64,000 nt of DNA, from positions 2,327,615-2,391,614 of the forward strand of contig MU004184.1 in NCBI GenBank assembly GCA_010093605.1. The letters are read 5' to 3'. A program made the position numbers and the translations under genes. Position 1 is the first letter of the stretch, and the number at the start of each line of letters is the position of its first letter. Shown piece by piece: positions 31,946 through 43,465 of the stretch. Origin of the DNA: Lophium mytilinum. Taxonomy: Eukaryota; Ascomycota; Dothideomycetes; Mytilinidiales; Mytilinidiaceae. The notes beneath the pieces were generated by a model. The model searched no databases and was not told the origin of the DNA. It was given only the letters and a program-made list of their open reading frames with translations.

Positions 31946-33301
31946 CTTTTTGCTCCAACGAGGCTATGTGCCAATTACGTGATTTTGTAGCGTCCGTGTG
32001 GTCACTAATATCTCTCTAGGACGTGTACCCACTCCATTGTTCTTCACAAACCTAGCATCCAGGTCTATTTCTCATCTCCGCGTGACTTCATGTGTATCTT
32101 CAGTGGCCTGTCAGCTGTGCCGACGTTTCGAGTTCATGTGCTCACTACCCCCATTTTGTCTGTAAAGTGACTAGAAGTCTATGTTTCGATTTGCGAATCT
32201 TAGGACCTCGATACAGGTGCGAGTTAGTTTCGTCGATGTTGGGACTGGTCGTTATAGCTCGTGCTTGGGTCAGCGAGTACGTCTTCACAAATCTGTACCG
32301 GCTTACGGTGGTGAATATAACGGCCTGTTCCCATTTCGTCGAGTCCCTTCCCCTCCGTACGCCCTTCAAAAGCCTTTGAAGGTCCTTGCAGTTCCATGGG
32401 CTACATAGGCAATGTAGCCCGGCACCCTTTTCCAGTGTCCAATGTAACTTTCATAGACCGATAACCGCCGGACTAGGCTTCATCTAGCGGTGCCCTCTCC
32501 AGGCCCCTTATTCTCTTCGAAAGCTTAGGTAGTTCAGTGCTCGAAGAAAGCGCCTTTCACTCTCTCCGCTCGTCTGCCAGAGTACAATCTCGCACATTTC
32601 GTTGCCAGTGCATGTGACAAGCCCAGGGTTTCTTCTCGGCCCCGTGTACCGCTCGAAGACGCCGCGCGATTTGCTTCAAGAAATCGAGATATAGGAGCCG
32701 TGGACCGGTAAAGCCGCGTGTAGCTTGGTTACTTCCGTAGTCAAGGCCTCGTTGTCTAATTTGGGGCCATGCCACGCTCGAGGGAAGATCTCCGGTGGAG
32801 ATTAGGGCTCGCATTTCGTCGTCCAAGTATTAACAGTCGTACTTAATGCCCGCGGAGTAGCAGCAGGGGAGATGTGGTTCGCCGTGTGGAAGAAGAAGGC
32901 ACGTGGCTTGATGATGTTGATGGGCATGCGGATTCTGGATGTTATTCCAAGTAGAGTATCGTCTGACGGAGTGTAAGGCGAAGGTTACGGGTTTGAAGAA
33001 CCTGCATGGAGTATTAGTATGTCTTTACACTTTTTTGTGATATTACCGAAGGAAGATTTGGCCATTCAGTTTTGAACGCAAGAAGCTGCCGCAATAGTTC
33101 CAGTATCAGGGACTTTAGCTTCGTGTCGTCGCACTGATCACGCATGACGATAATTTTGATTTGCAAGAGGAATCAAGTCCCTTTCGCGATGGGTCGGTAC
33201 AGCTATCCGACTATCTGACACTCCCTCAACACATCTAGCCCTGTAGCAGCTGTCCATGCCGGTCGTTCAGGCATTTCTTCTCACTCTCCAAGCTAGTCTT
33301 C
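31946..33301. other. Intergenic, no gene seen
   Basis: About 1.35 kb downstream of gene B. Only short frames without recognisable motifs are visible. Confidence 0.45.
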
Positions 33302-35997
33302 TTACTCATTCTCATGCTCAGCGCCAGCAGGAAGGTCCAATTCGATACGTATATCGCGTCTAGCTCTCCGGCGGGCAGCCCTCCTTTCATCAAACTTCCT
33401 AAACGCGTTCTCGACCTTCAGTATATTATGGTCGTTATATCCACGCCATTCCCTATACTGCGGCCCTGTCTTCTCCTCCAAAGCGTCATACATGTAGATA
33501 ACTCTACACTCTTCCCATTCTTGCAGGATGGTCATGCCTGAGAGCGCGCTGGCAGGCTCCCACGTACAGCTGTTTATGTCGTCAGTATGCAAGAACTTGA
33601 CATATGGTTTTGCGGGCGGCCGACGTACCGATGCAATCCCTGATCTGCCCATTTGATCAAATACAGCATTTCGCCGCCCTCGTCATTTTCGGCGAGGATT
33701 CGCTCGATAGGGAACTCCTCGCTGGAACTGTAATCGTTGGAGTCGGCTGTAGAAGTCACAGAAATGGTACCGTCGTCGCTGTCATCCGCCGCTTCCCCTA
33801 TTTCCCATCCTGCATTTCACATTAGCACCATACCCGCACTCATTCGAGAATAACCACATACCATAATAGTAGTCACGATCCATAGCATAGATGAAATCAA
33901 CTAGAATTGGCGGTATCATATCGCCGGCACAGTCCTCAATGAGTTTTGCTTCCCAGTTTGAGGTTGCGAAAAACTTTCTTCCGTGGTCGGTTATGTAGTG
34001 ATCCCGGAGGGTGTCGATGTGGCGGGGTTTGAAAGGTTTCTTTTGGTAATGGCAGATTCTGCAGCGGATTTCTCGGTAAGAGCCATTGGGGAGTTTTATG
34101 ATGGGGGCCCAGGCTAGGAGTTCTGCTTCTTCGAAGGAGGATAGGAGAGGTTGTTTTGGGGGTGGTTGCGTTTGATTCTCGATGGTGATGGGTTCTTCGT
34201 ATTTAGCGAGGGATGTGTCTTTTGCGGCGATAAGGTGGTCTTCTCCGGTGATGGCATTTTCATCTTTGGCGAGTGAGGAGTTTTCTTCAGCGATCGGGTG
34301 GACTCCTTGAAGTGGCAAAGGGTGGTTTTCTTGATGTGGGATAGGGTACTCTTCTTGAAGTGGGATAGGATGATTTTCTAAATCTAGAATAGAATGATCT
34401 TCTGATGGCGAGATAGGAATATGCTCTTGTTCAGGAGGCTCTGGTTGTTCGATGGGAGAATCAAATCGCACTCGCTTCGGTGGGTTATCCCGCGCTCCGC
34501 TTTGCTGGTGCAAGGCTGCAGGCCATGGGCGTTTTGTCAGCGTGTGCTGCTCTGTTTTGGTATCGTACGGGGAAAAAGATGAGCTTGATTGGCCTGGGGG
34601 GACGGAAGATGTTGAACGAGCGTGTGATGGGGTCCTATGGTTCGGAGCAGCTGAGGGAAAGTGTAACATGCCTTGAGGCCCGACGGCAATGCTGTCCAAA
34701 TCCAAATCTCCAAGCGGGAGTACTTCATCACCGGCAGCGCTCTGCTTGCATGCGCCGATCTTCTCCCGGTCGTATGTTTCGGTTGACAGCGTGGCGTGTG
34801 ACCGCTCTAACCCGATATCATTCACACGTGTCTCTTCCACAATCCGGGTCTCGTTAGCCAGCTGGACTTGCCCTTCTGTGCTGAGAGAACAGACGTCCCT
34901 GACAGGAGCTGCAAGGCCTGCATGTGTACTCGAGTCTGCCGGTAATATATGAGGCGATGTATGGTGAAGGGGAGGAAATGTGCGGTCTTCGAGTCCCGGC
35001 TCCAACGTCGCGCCGCCACTTGTCAGAACATAAGTGGAAGACTGACGCAGTTGACGAAAAAAAGGAATTTCGGAAACAGTCTGCGTCTTAGTAGGTAGAA
35101 TTGGTTGTTTCGGTTGATCCCATGGTCCGTGGGCCTCGCCTGCCGCCTTACAACGCCGCCTTGTGGTCTTGGGTGCATTCCGCTCGCCAGTTAAAAGGGC
35201 AGAAACATCCGATTCAGAACCGAGGTCTCTTCTTGTACACAGGGCTAACACTGCACGGGCGCTGTGTGGTTGGTTCTCACCGTGATCCCGCGCGATATGG
35301 CGTTGGAAACCCTCGACGCCTGTGATCAGCTCGAGATCACAGCTTCCGGGCATGCTATAGGCATTACCATTACATATGAAACATTGCAACTCCACATATC
35401 TTCTATCAGGAGTTCGAACTATACTCCCCCATGCCGAAAGTCTCGATAAAAGACCTTCTACGGAGTTACTGTCCCAGTCCGGGCTTCTCTGTTGGTAATA
35501 ACGAGCAGCGGGGATGACAGGGACAGGAGCCAGATATATAGGCGCGTCTTCTGGAGTTGCAGCGGTACAGCTGGCCATAGAAGGAACACTCGTTGGTCTA
35601 GCGATAGGAGCATCCCCAGACGCTTGTATTTGGGAGTTACCGTTGTCGTTGGTTGTCCTATTTATAAGGTTTCGAGCATTTGTATAGGCCTGTAGAAGCG
35701 TCTAGTAGGGTTAGAACAAGCCTTTTAGGTAGGCGCTTTGTAAAGCTGAGCTCGGGAATATCGAAGTGAACTCACATGTCTCTCCGTGGCAAGGCGTTCG
35801 AATTCTGCAAGAATATTCTGCTCGTGAGCAACAATGGCTGCAAGCTCTTGTGGAGGAAGGGTTCCGCGAGTTTTGTCGTCCAATCGGGCTCGGGTATGCT
35901 GCCAATGCCCTTCAAGTTGTGCTTGCGATCGCTGAAGCTCTACGAAGTTGGCGTGAACCACCCTCTCAGAGGTCAGGTCCGTAACATTACGGTCCAT
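33302..35997 (-). CDS. Finger-family protein B with C-terminal chromodomain
   Basis: Exons 35997-35776, 35701-33862, 33809-33629 and 33569-33302 give 836 residues. Exon 1 (74 codons, 222 nt, phase-0 end) is helical. Finger modules are C-x2-C-x24-H-x4-H at ~181 and C-x2-C-x17-H-x4-H at ~621, the latter followed by NWEAKLIEDCAGD. The linker holds imperfect PIPLQEE/ENHPIP-type repeats and the basic motif PPKRVRFDSPIEQ. After an acidic stretch, residues ~718-775 form a chromodomain: FPIERILAENDEGGEMLYLI, KWADQG and, restored by splicing the last intron, CTWEPASALS. Chromodomains bind methylated histone tails or related ligands, so a chromatin role is likely. The C-terminus is basic, then acidic. 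Confidence 0.75.
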
Positions 35998-36806
35998 ATC
36001 TTCCGTCTGCAGCGTGAGGGCGTCACTGTCAGATATTTGAAGAGGTTGACAGGAGGGAAGCAGTAAAGGACACGGTGGCTAGAAACGGAGATGGTGGGGA
36101 GAGGCATTCAAGCACCACATACCTCTGTACGATGGCCTTGTTTGGCGGGGGCTGCGATGTATTAAGTAGTGCTTCCGGGCCATTTACTATATAGTAGGGT
36201 AATTCTGAGGAAGACTGCGGTGAATCGGAACGCTCGGGGACTATCCCGGCAAACGCGATATTCTATGAGTGGGATCCAGGCGTCTTTAATACCGACTCGG
36301 CCTTGTGAATTTGAGAGCTTATCGTCGTCGAGTAATTGTCGGTATGTGGTATCGTATATGAACGGGCTTCCGGGGCTTAGCTATCAATATTGCTTCAATC
36401 GATTCAATCAAGTTAGAGGAGCACAGGACTACACTGTAACACTATATTGATCATACCACGAAACGTAAATTGCAGGAGGTGTGAAACAGAGCTCGACCAA
36501 GTGAGTTTCCTAGCTAATGCAAGCTTAAAAATTTTAGTTGTAGGCTCAAACGGCAATTACCGGGGACACTTGCGGACGCATTGAGGCAGTAGGTCAGCAC
36601 GAGTCGTCCGATTGAGGACGCCCTCTCATATTACTCTCAGCCCAATGCCTCCGATCGACGACTGCATTTGAGTTCAGCCCCGCTTGGGTGGATATAATTT
36701 CTGCATTCCGCTACTTTGCAGTGTCCTCCCCCGCGATCCAGGGACAAATCATAAGCCAGCAAAGTACCCGCAAGTGTTCAACAGACTATTCCCGCCATTT
36801 CCAACT

Positions 36807-38822
36807 CTAACAAGCGCGGCCCACGTCAAAGATCTGCTTAAGCTCGCAGAGGGAGAGTGCTTTACCTGCACAGATATTGATCAGGTCTGCTTTCCATTTG
36901 GAGCCAGTGAAGAGAAGGCTACGATGATATTTGATGTAGTGATCACGCAGGTCGTCGATATGCCGGGGCACATGTTTCAGGCCATCTTGGTCGCATCGCA
37001 CACAGCGCAGGCTCCAGAACTCGCCGTTTTCCAGTTCCACGATTGGTGCCCATGTGAGAAGCTCCGATACCTCAGCTTCACTTATGATAGAGGTGTATGG
37101 CTGACGAGCTTCTTCGATCGTAGTTCCGACATGCTTGTCCGTGGGCTCTCCTTGTCCTTCCTCTAACGTTATCTCTTCTCTGTCTGCGGGCTTATCCTCT
37201 TCTTCCAAAGTTTCAATTTGCTCAATAGGATAATCAATTCCGGTATGCTCGTCCATGGGATGTACTAGTCCTTCCGTTGACGTAAAGCCTTCCCCTTCGT
37301 CTGCGGGCTTATCCTCTTTGTTGAGAAGTTCGGTTTGCTCAATGGGGGAATCGGACCGGACTCGTTTGCTTCCATCATGCTGTTCTTTAGGAATATCTGT
37401 GAAAGCCGACAGGAAGGGCCGCTTGGAAGGATCGGCTGGCCGCAGGTCACCTAAGATCAACCGAGCGTCAATTTCGTCTGAAGATTGCTCTAGAACATCC
37501 TTCTCCTCTTTGCTACGCTGGGGATCATCTTGAAGATACGTTTCCTCTGGATATTCCAGTCCAGAGAGGCCATCAGAGGCTACGACGCGATCGGCGCTCT
37601 CATGAACGCTGAACGACTGAGGACCTTCCGAGAGGCTCACTTCAGGTATTTCGTCAGGAGCAATAGGTTGTGGACTCGCGGAAATGCTCGACTCCTCGTG
37701 CGGCGTAGTAGTGGGTTGCGAACCGGCTTCATAGGCCCCAAGATTGGGCTCCAGATCTGCTTCTTCGAGGGCAGCAAGAAGAGCTGTAATGCCTTGCTCT
37801 ACGATTCGATCGATTTCTTGATCTGAAGGGTCTACCGCAAATGGAGCATCCGTTAGAGCATCCCAAGGTAGCTGAATTGGCTCAGTATCCGACAGAAGGT
37901 GCGAGGCTGATGTATCCATGCTCTCTAGCTCGGCGATATTTCGCAAGGCAGGCGCAAAGAGCCCACTGGAGTTGCATATTACAACGGGCTGGAGTAGACA
38001 TGGTACCTGCTCGATTTGAGAGTCGCCTGCCATCAGAGCAACAATGTCTTCTTCAGAAAGCGTCCGCATCCAACATCGCGTGACCACCTCATTGAGAGAG
38101 AGTACCGTATCATGATTACGTTCCAAGTGGTGACGAAACCCCTCCGAGCCCCTAATGAACCGACCCCCCAGCGTATTGCCGTTGCACTCGCAACACCGAA
38201 GCTCGAGGCATACTTTCTCTAGCGTACGTATGATAGTCGGCCACTCTGCCAGATCGATCTCATCTCCATCGAAGGGTGTAACCGTGCCAGAAACGCTTGT
38301 GGTAGACGGTTGTGTTGGAGGTCTTACGGGTCCGTCAGGTTGGGCTGGGACAGTGAGCGTGTCTTGCACTGATCTCGAAGATTCGCCAGTAGCATTGTCA
38401 TTGGAACGTCCGGAGAGGGAGGCTGCCATAGGCCTTGAGTTCTGGGAGATAGTAGCCCCGTCGGTACCCCAGTTTGTTGGGTTGAGTACATTTGCACAAT
38501 CTTGCAGAAGTGTCTAGTATAGTTAGCATTATACTTAGATTATCAACATATATTAAACCATTGGGCGTTGGTCATTTATTCTGCCAAGGAAGAAACTTAC
38601 AAATTTGGCGCCAGAAAGCTGATGAAGCCTTGCTAATAACTCGCGATATTGCTTTTTAAGTCCCAGAGCCTGCATATGCGTACAGGGATTGGCAGCGAGG
38701 CTCTCTATCTGGCGTAACAAATCCCCGCATTGGCGGAGAAGCTGTGACTCGATGTCACTCAAGGATGTATAGTAGGTGAGAACATCCTTCGGAGAAGCGA
38801 AGTTTCGTCGATACATGTACAT
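36807..38822 (-). CDS. Finger-family protein C (two finger modules)
   Basis: Exons 38822-38601 and 38513-36807 give 642 residues. The first exon is 222 nt, exactly the length of that of gene B, with the same phase-0 junction followed by TLLQ in both. It is helical (LSDIESQLLRQCGDLLRQIE). Fingers are C-x2-C-x18-H-x4-H at ~181 (CCECNGN) and C-x2-C-x17-H-x4-H at ~578, the latter followed by KWKADLINICAGKALS. The acidic linker contains two similar SPIEQTE/YPIEQIE-EDKPAD blocks and KRVRSDSPIEQ. The protein stops soon after the second finger and has no chromodomain. It lies ~810 bp upstream of gene B on the same strand, a tandem pair. A likely nuclear binding protein; the target is unknown. Confidence 0.74.
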
Positions 38823-40017
38823 GGCTTGCAACCACAGCAACAGCACCCTTTCCGAAAAGATATGCAATTGTAGAGAGACTGGGAAATTTTGATTGGAGTA
38901 GAGGATATGTGGAAAGGGAGACAGAACCCGGTAGTGGTGGTATAGGCTGGAGGAAGAGAGATTTCGGCACGATTTTGGGATTCCCAGGGAGGCTTTATAG
39001 TACTGTGTGACAGAACACCTGTGGACGTGGCCCATTCACCCGCTCAGGGCAGCCAACGAGAAGTGATATCACACTACCTCTGTAAAGCATTATGTGCCCG
39101 TCCGTGAGGTTGTTTTCGCCATTTTTTGCTAGTGCTATCTCCTGAGTCTGCTCGTCGGTTTCTGCGGAGGCTAGCGCTTTCCCAAGCACTCATTGCCATT
39201 TACCCGATGCGAGTAACACAACTCTCTAGTGGTGATTTCCCATACCCTTTAGTATAGAACCTTATACCAGTGAATGGAAGGACCGCTGCCTGGGAATGTA
39301 GCACACAAGCCTCTATTAGTTTCTCTGAACTGAGTGCAAGCGTTCAAACAACCGGTAAGTGAGCAAAGTTCCTGGAATACTGGTCTAAACAATGATTCTT
39401 CAGCTTTGCTTATCATCCTGTAGTGACCTGCCTCCGATGAATTTGTCGAAAAGCTGCCAGGATAAAAATACAGAATTTCAAACAGAAGATGTACTTCTAC
39501 AATTAATAGTAAGGAGTTATAACAGACGAAAACTATGAGTGCACGTACTACCGGAAACAACTTCTAGCAATAGTGATCCAAGGCCAGCTAAACTTGTACT
39601 ACATAAGAGGCGTCGTCAACTTTACCTCCCGATCGAACCATCCGATCTCAGACTAGCGCTTCGGCTCGTTCCCGCTTCGCTTCGGATCAGAAAGTGGGGC
39701 GTAAGACCTGAGACCACGTGCAACACGTCACGTTTGCTTAAAATAAATAAGACTAAGACGACGAACTCCGGTTTCCAATTTCTGTAACGTAAAAGCTGGG
39801 AAGAAACGACACCTCATGTCGTATTTTCCCGCCGTTTTCAAACGGCCCGTGCCGGCTACCTGCTAGTATTTTCGGAAGGTATGAAGAAAATTGAAAGGGT
39901 TTCAAGAATCTACGCATGTACGGGTTTACATAGGCTGCCGTCGCAGTAAGCTGAAGAATAATCGGACAGTGAGCGTCCGACATCCGCCACTATTCTGAGC
40001 TGTCGGTGTTTAATTAC
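38823..40017. other. Intergenic, no gene seen
   Basis: Upstream region of gene C. A short resemblance to the following relic (frame IERVSRIYACTGLHRLP near 39890) is the only structure noticed. Confidence 0.4.
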
Positions 40018-40700
40018 TGTTCTCTTGGCTTTGGGCAAATGGGAACAATCTTGAAAGTATTGCAAGATTCTTCCGCGGTCTTGCAAAGGCTGATGTCGCG
40101 ATGGCTATACTGCTCGAATTCATACATGCAGAGTCGGAGGTTCACGAAGTTCAAGTTGAAGACGTTTTCATCGCCCGATTGTCTCGACTCCTGGTCGAAG
40201 ACAGTTTGGGAAGAGTTAAAACAAAGCCATGAGGCCCTCCCTAGTGTTGGATCACCGAAGAGTAGTACTAGTCGACTAGAATCCCCCAGCTATTTACCTC
40301 CTTCCTTGGCATTAGGTAGTAGAAAACATGGACACTAACCACACATTGCCCTCTGAGGATGCGATTCGAAAGTCACAAGTGATTATTTATACTCTCCGAG
40401 TGAGGTGCTCGCACAGGCGCACATCGTGGTTAGATCTAAAATCCTCCGACGCGACGAGAAGATCAAACCATTGGCGTGAAAGGTCATGGGGGGTAAAAAG
40501 TTGAAAGAGTTGCAAGATTTTACGTGGACGTCTAAGTCGGAATGCTGAAAGGTGCTCATTCAAGGCTCCTTAACACACGCATTCGGCATACGAGGGTCAC
40601 AAGTTCAAAGTTGGAGATTTGGCCATTTCAATGGTCATATTCGGATCACTTCTAACTAACTACTCGGAGGGAAGAATCAGGCTCGGCTAGAAGCAACAGT
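40018..40700 (+). pseudogene. Two degenerate copies of a helical coding module
   Basis: One plus-strand frame reads NNLESIARFFRGLAKADVAM, then IHAESEVHEVQVEDVFIARL, over 40048-40215. A second, interrupted by a stop, lies at ~40500-40680 (LRGRLSRNAERCSFK ... GHKFKVGDLAISMVIFGSLL). At DNA level TTGAAAGTATTGCAAGATT recurs as TTGAAAGAGTTGCAAGATT, and GGTTCACGAAGTTCAAGTTG as GGGTCACAAGTTCAAAGTTG. They look like decayed duplicates of one exon. The family is not recognised. Confidence 0.4.
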
Positions 40701-40769
40701 GAGAAGAAGCACAATGAATCTGCTGTTCATCAATGTAGAAGAAAGACTCTAAGAGTTCGATCGCCTTTC

Positions 40770-41300
40770 TTAATCGAAGAAACCATGATGAATGTTGGTG
40801 AAAAACCCGGGGAACCCACTGAGGAGTAGCACCGATCTAAGACCGGGAACCAAGACGGATGATGCCAGAGGGGTGGGTCGTTGTACATCTTCGGCATTGC
40901 CATATCCTTCGTCCAAGTATGATTGAAAGGGAGGCTTGAAGTCGGCTTTTCGGCCGCAAGACCTGCGGCCGGGAAGACAGTTAACCGGCCAGCGACAGAT
41001 ACTGATCGAGCACGAGGTGGTGGTGCTGAGCCTGGTGCGGGTTGCGACGAGGCGGACGAAGGGATCTGCGATGGCCATACTAGCCATCCGCACAGGAAAT
41101 CTTGTGAAGTAGTTTAAGATTTGATGGCGAAGAATTTCAAACTCTTGCTTTAGGAGCTGGAACTCCAGCTCCTTTGGACTGCCATCTCGGGCCGTCTCGC
41201 TCGAGCTGTGGGGGCGTCCTGTCATCGCTACAAGCAAAGTTAGCTGTGTGTCTAATAGTGACGACCTGAGCGTCGAAGTGGAGTTTCAGGACTTACTCAT
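40770..41300 (-). CDS. Possible small two-exon gene, unidentified
   Basis: A start ATGA at 41300-41297 followed by a GTAAGT donor can be joined to 41227-40770, giving 153 residues (MTMTGRPHSSSETARDGSPK, then LEFQLLKQEFEILRHQIL). The first half is helical and plausible. The second half is low-information, with a frame crossing the 19-bp palindrome repeat. The N-terminal helix recalls the first exons of the finger family, but no finger follows. It may be a decayed relative. Confidence 0.3.
40952..40970. repeat. 19-bp perfect palindrome, copy 1
   Basis: GGCCGCAAGACCTGCGGCC has 7-bp arms around AGACC. The same sequence with one change recurs at 41377-41395, each time followed by a similar GGCCAGC/GGTCAGC context. 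Confidence 0.7.
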
Positions 41301-41376
41301 GTTTGTCAGCTCGAACACGTCGGGCTGTGGGTGATGAAGGAAGTGTGACTGAACGTTGACGGAAGTTCGAGTTTGT

Positions 41377-41395
41377 GGCCGCAAGACCTGCGGCT
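41377..41395. repeat. 19-bp palindrome, copy 2, inside a ~120-bp direct duplication
   Basis: GGCCGCAAGACCTGCGGCT lies between GAAGGAAGTGTGACTG...TTCGAGTTTG (41339-41375) and GAAGGAAGTGTGAATG...TTCGAGTTTG (41457-41492), a ~120-bp spaced direct repeat. Confidence 0.6.
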
Positions 41396-41492
41396 AGAAA
41401 GATCTTTAGACGGTCAGCCACGAGCGGTGGGAGGGCGTGGTGATTCTAATGTGTTGAAGGAAGTGTGAATGTATGTTGGAGGTTCGAGTTTG

Positions 41493-42454
41493 CAGCAGGT
41501 GTTTTGTTGTGGCCTGGTGGGCAGCGTGACCACGCCTTACCCGATTGGGACGCGCTACGTCAGGTCCACGTTTTGGGCTCACCACTTCAATTTGCGCTGA
41601 GCTCTGCTTGCCTAGGTAGTATCTTATGGAGTATTTACGCCTTAATAGGGCGTCTGATGGCAGTACACGAGGGAAATTCTTTGCTTCCAGCGGCCTCTGG
41701 ACTTGATATCCTGATCAGTGTCAACATCGGGTTGCAAATGTTCGCAACCGAAACCTAATCCTGCGTAGCGATCTTTTCCTCTAGAGGACTAGGGCGTTCC
41801 AGAGTGAAGTTGGCCGTTACAGTCCCAAAGTCACGTCACCTAGTTTGCAGCGCGCTCTAAAAGTGGAAATGCAGTGTCAAATGAACGTAAGTTCCTATAC
41901 AATCCCATCCTTGACTGTGTTGGAGTGCGAAGAGGTGCTTAATACCCTAGATGCCACCTCGAGTGAGCTAGCCGGGAGAAGACCCATGCCACCGCGAGAA
42001 TCAAAGGCTCAATTACGCGATATCTAGCGACCTCCCTCAGCCTAAACACCTACTGCATCTGCGAATCCTATCATTATATCCGCGGCCATGGCCCATCCTA
42101 CGCCTCGACGTCGAAGACAATTCAGACAAAGACATTCGGAGGAGTGATAATGAGGGTAGAACTCCCCCGGTTTCAAGAACATTGGAGGCATTCGCGTCAA
42201 AGCCATAGGATAGGTGAGACACATAAGATTTACTCGACGTGAGCAGTTGCAGCGTTTGGGTTTTCCCTGCCTGTCTCTTTATCTCCTGAATCCCCGACGA
42301 CCACCTCACTTCTCTGGGGATAAAACGACAGCGCGTGTCGATTTTTCCCAACAACTCGTGCAGGTCTGTCACACACGGAACCACAGCGTGAGGATAATTG
42401 TATTATAGCACATGGAACAAGTCTGTGCACACCCGCTAGCTACTGCTTGGGGTA
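41493..42454. other. Intergenic, no convincing gene
   Basis: About 960 bp with short frames only. Confidence 0.4.
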
Positions 42455-43270
42455 CCCCCAAAGACTTTTGAAGATCTAAGAGTGATGTCGAGTTCCAAGC
42501 AGTGAAGATTAGACTGCAATTTGACTGCGTGCCAGCTTAGTGGCCACGGTACCCCTTACAGTGGTATCTACTAAGCAAAGCTCGAGTGGAGTGGTGATAG
42601 ATTAGTGTGCCCAGCCATGCGGTCTATCATAATAGGAGGAAAGCGCAGTTTAAAGGTCGATATAGTGGATATTAGGCTAGCTTTTAGATAATTATATAGA
42701 AGCTATTGGGGTAGCCCTTACAGTGGTGTCTACTAAGCAAGACTAGAGCCGAGGAGTAATAGATCAGCGTGCCCAGCCATATTGCCCTATATTATAGTAG
42801 GAAAATATAATATAAAGGTCCATATAGCAGATATTAGACTGCCTTCTAGGTGAGTGTATTGGAGTTATCGGGGCATCCCTTACAGTGGCGTCTAGTAAGA
42901 AAAATCTGAGCGAGGTAGGGATGAATTCGTGTTCCCGGAGAAAGAGGCCAGTACTGAAGAAGGAAAATGAACTGTAGATATCAACGCACTAGATACTAGG
43001 CTACCTTTAGAGGAATGCATACATGCTAGCCAGGCCACCCCTCACAGTAACATTCAGTGAGCAAGCGCGGACTAAACAGTGACAGATTCCGTATGCTCAG
43101 AAATATGGTCTGGTACTGTAATAGAAACACGGCGTAGGGGTCGATGCTGTGGATATTGGGCTACCTCTTAGAAGATTGCATACATGCTACCTGGGCCACC
43201 CCTGACAGTGGTCTCTAGTAAGCAAGACTCGAGCCAAGCAGTAACAGATTCGCCTATCTAGACATATTGT
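42455..43270 (+). repeat. Tandem array of five ~162-bp units
   Basis: The landmark ACAGTGG-type core, preceded by CCCCTT/CCCTT and followed by TCTAGTAAGCAA-like sequence, occurs at 42558, 42720, 42882, 43044 and 43205. The spacings are 162, 162, 162 and 161 bp. Between cores the units share CCAGCCATAT-type, GTCTATTAC-type and GATATTAGGCTAC-type blocks. The units are diverged from one another and partly AT-enriched. The array ends ~200 bp before the start of gene D. Single copies of the unit occur at 18575 and 30465. Confidence 0.82.
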
Positions 43271-43465
43271 CTATTACCGTAGTAGTCTTATAGCTCTCCA
43301 TATTCACCGGTGATAGCACTCCGTCGATTGCCGCAAAGCCTTTAATCGCCGCCGCACTTGCATTTCCATCCGCGAGCTCCAGCCACTCCACTAATTGATG
43401 TTGCGAGCGTTTGCGTCTCCATCTTGCTATCACCACCATCTTCGAGATCGCCGGTATTGCAAAAC

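Noticed and set aside
33302-33862. Chromodomain as the tail of a retroelement integrase
   Set aside because: No polymerase, integrase or protease motifs and no long terminal repeats lie nearby. The chromodomain is joined by ordinary introns to a host-type finger protein with three paralogues.
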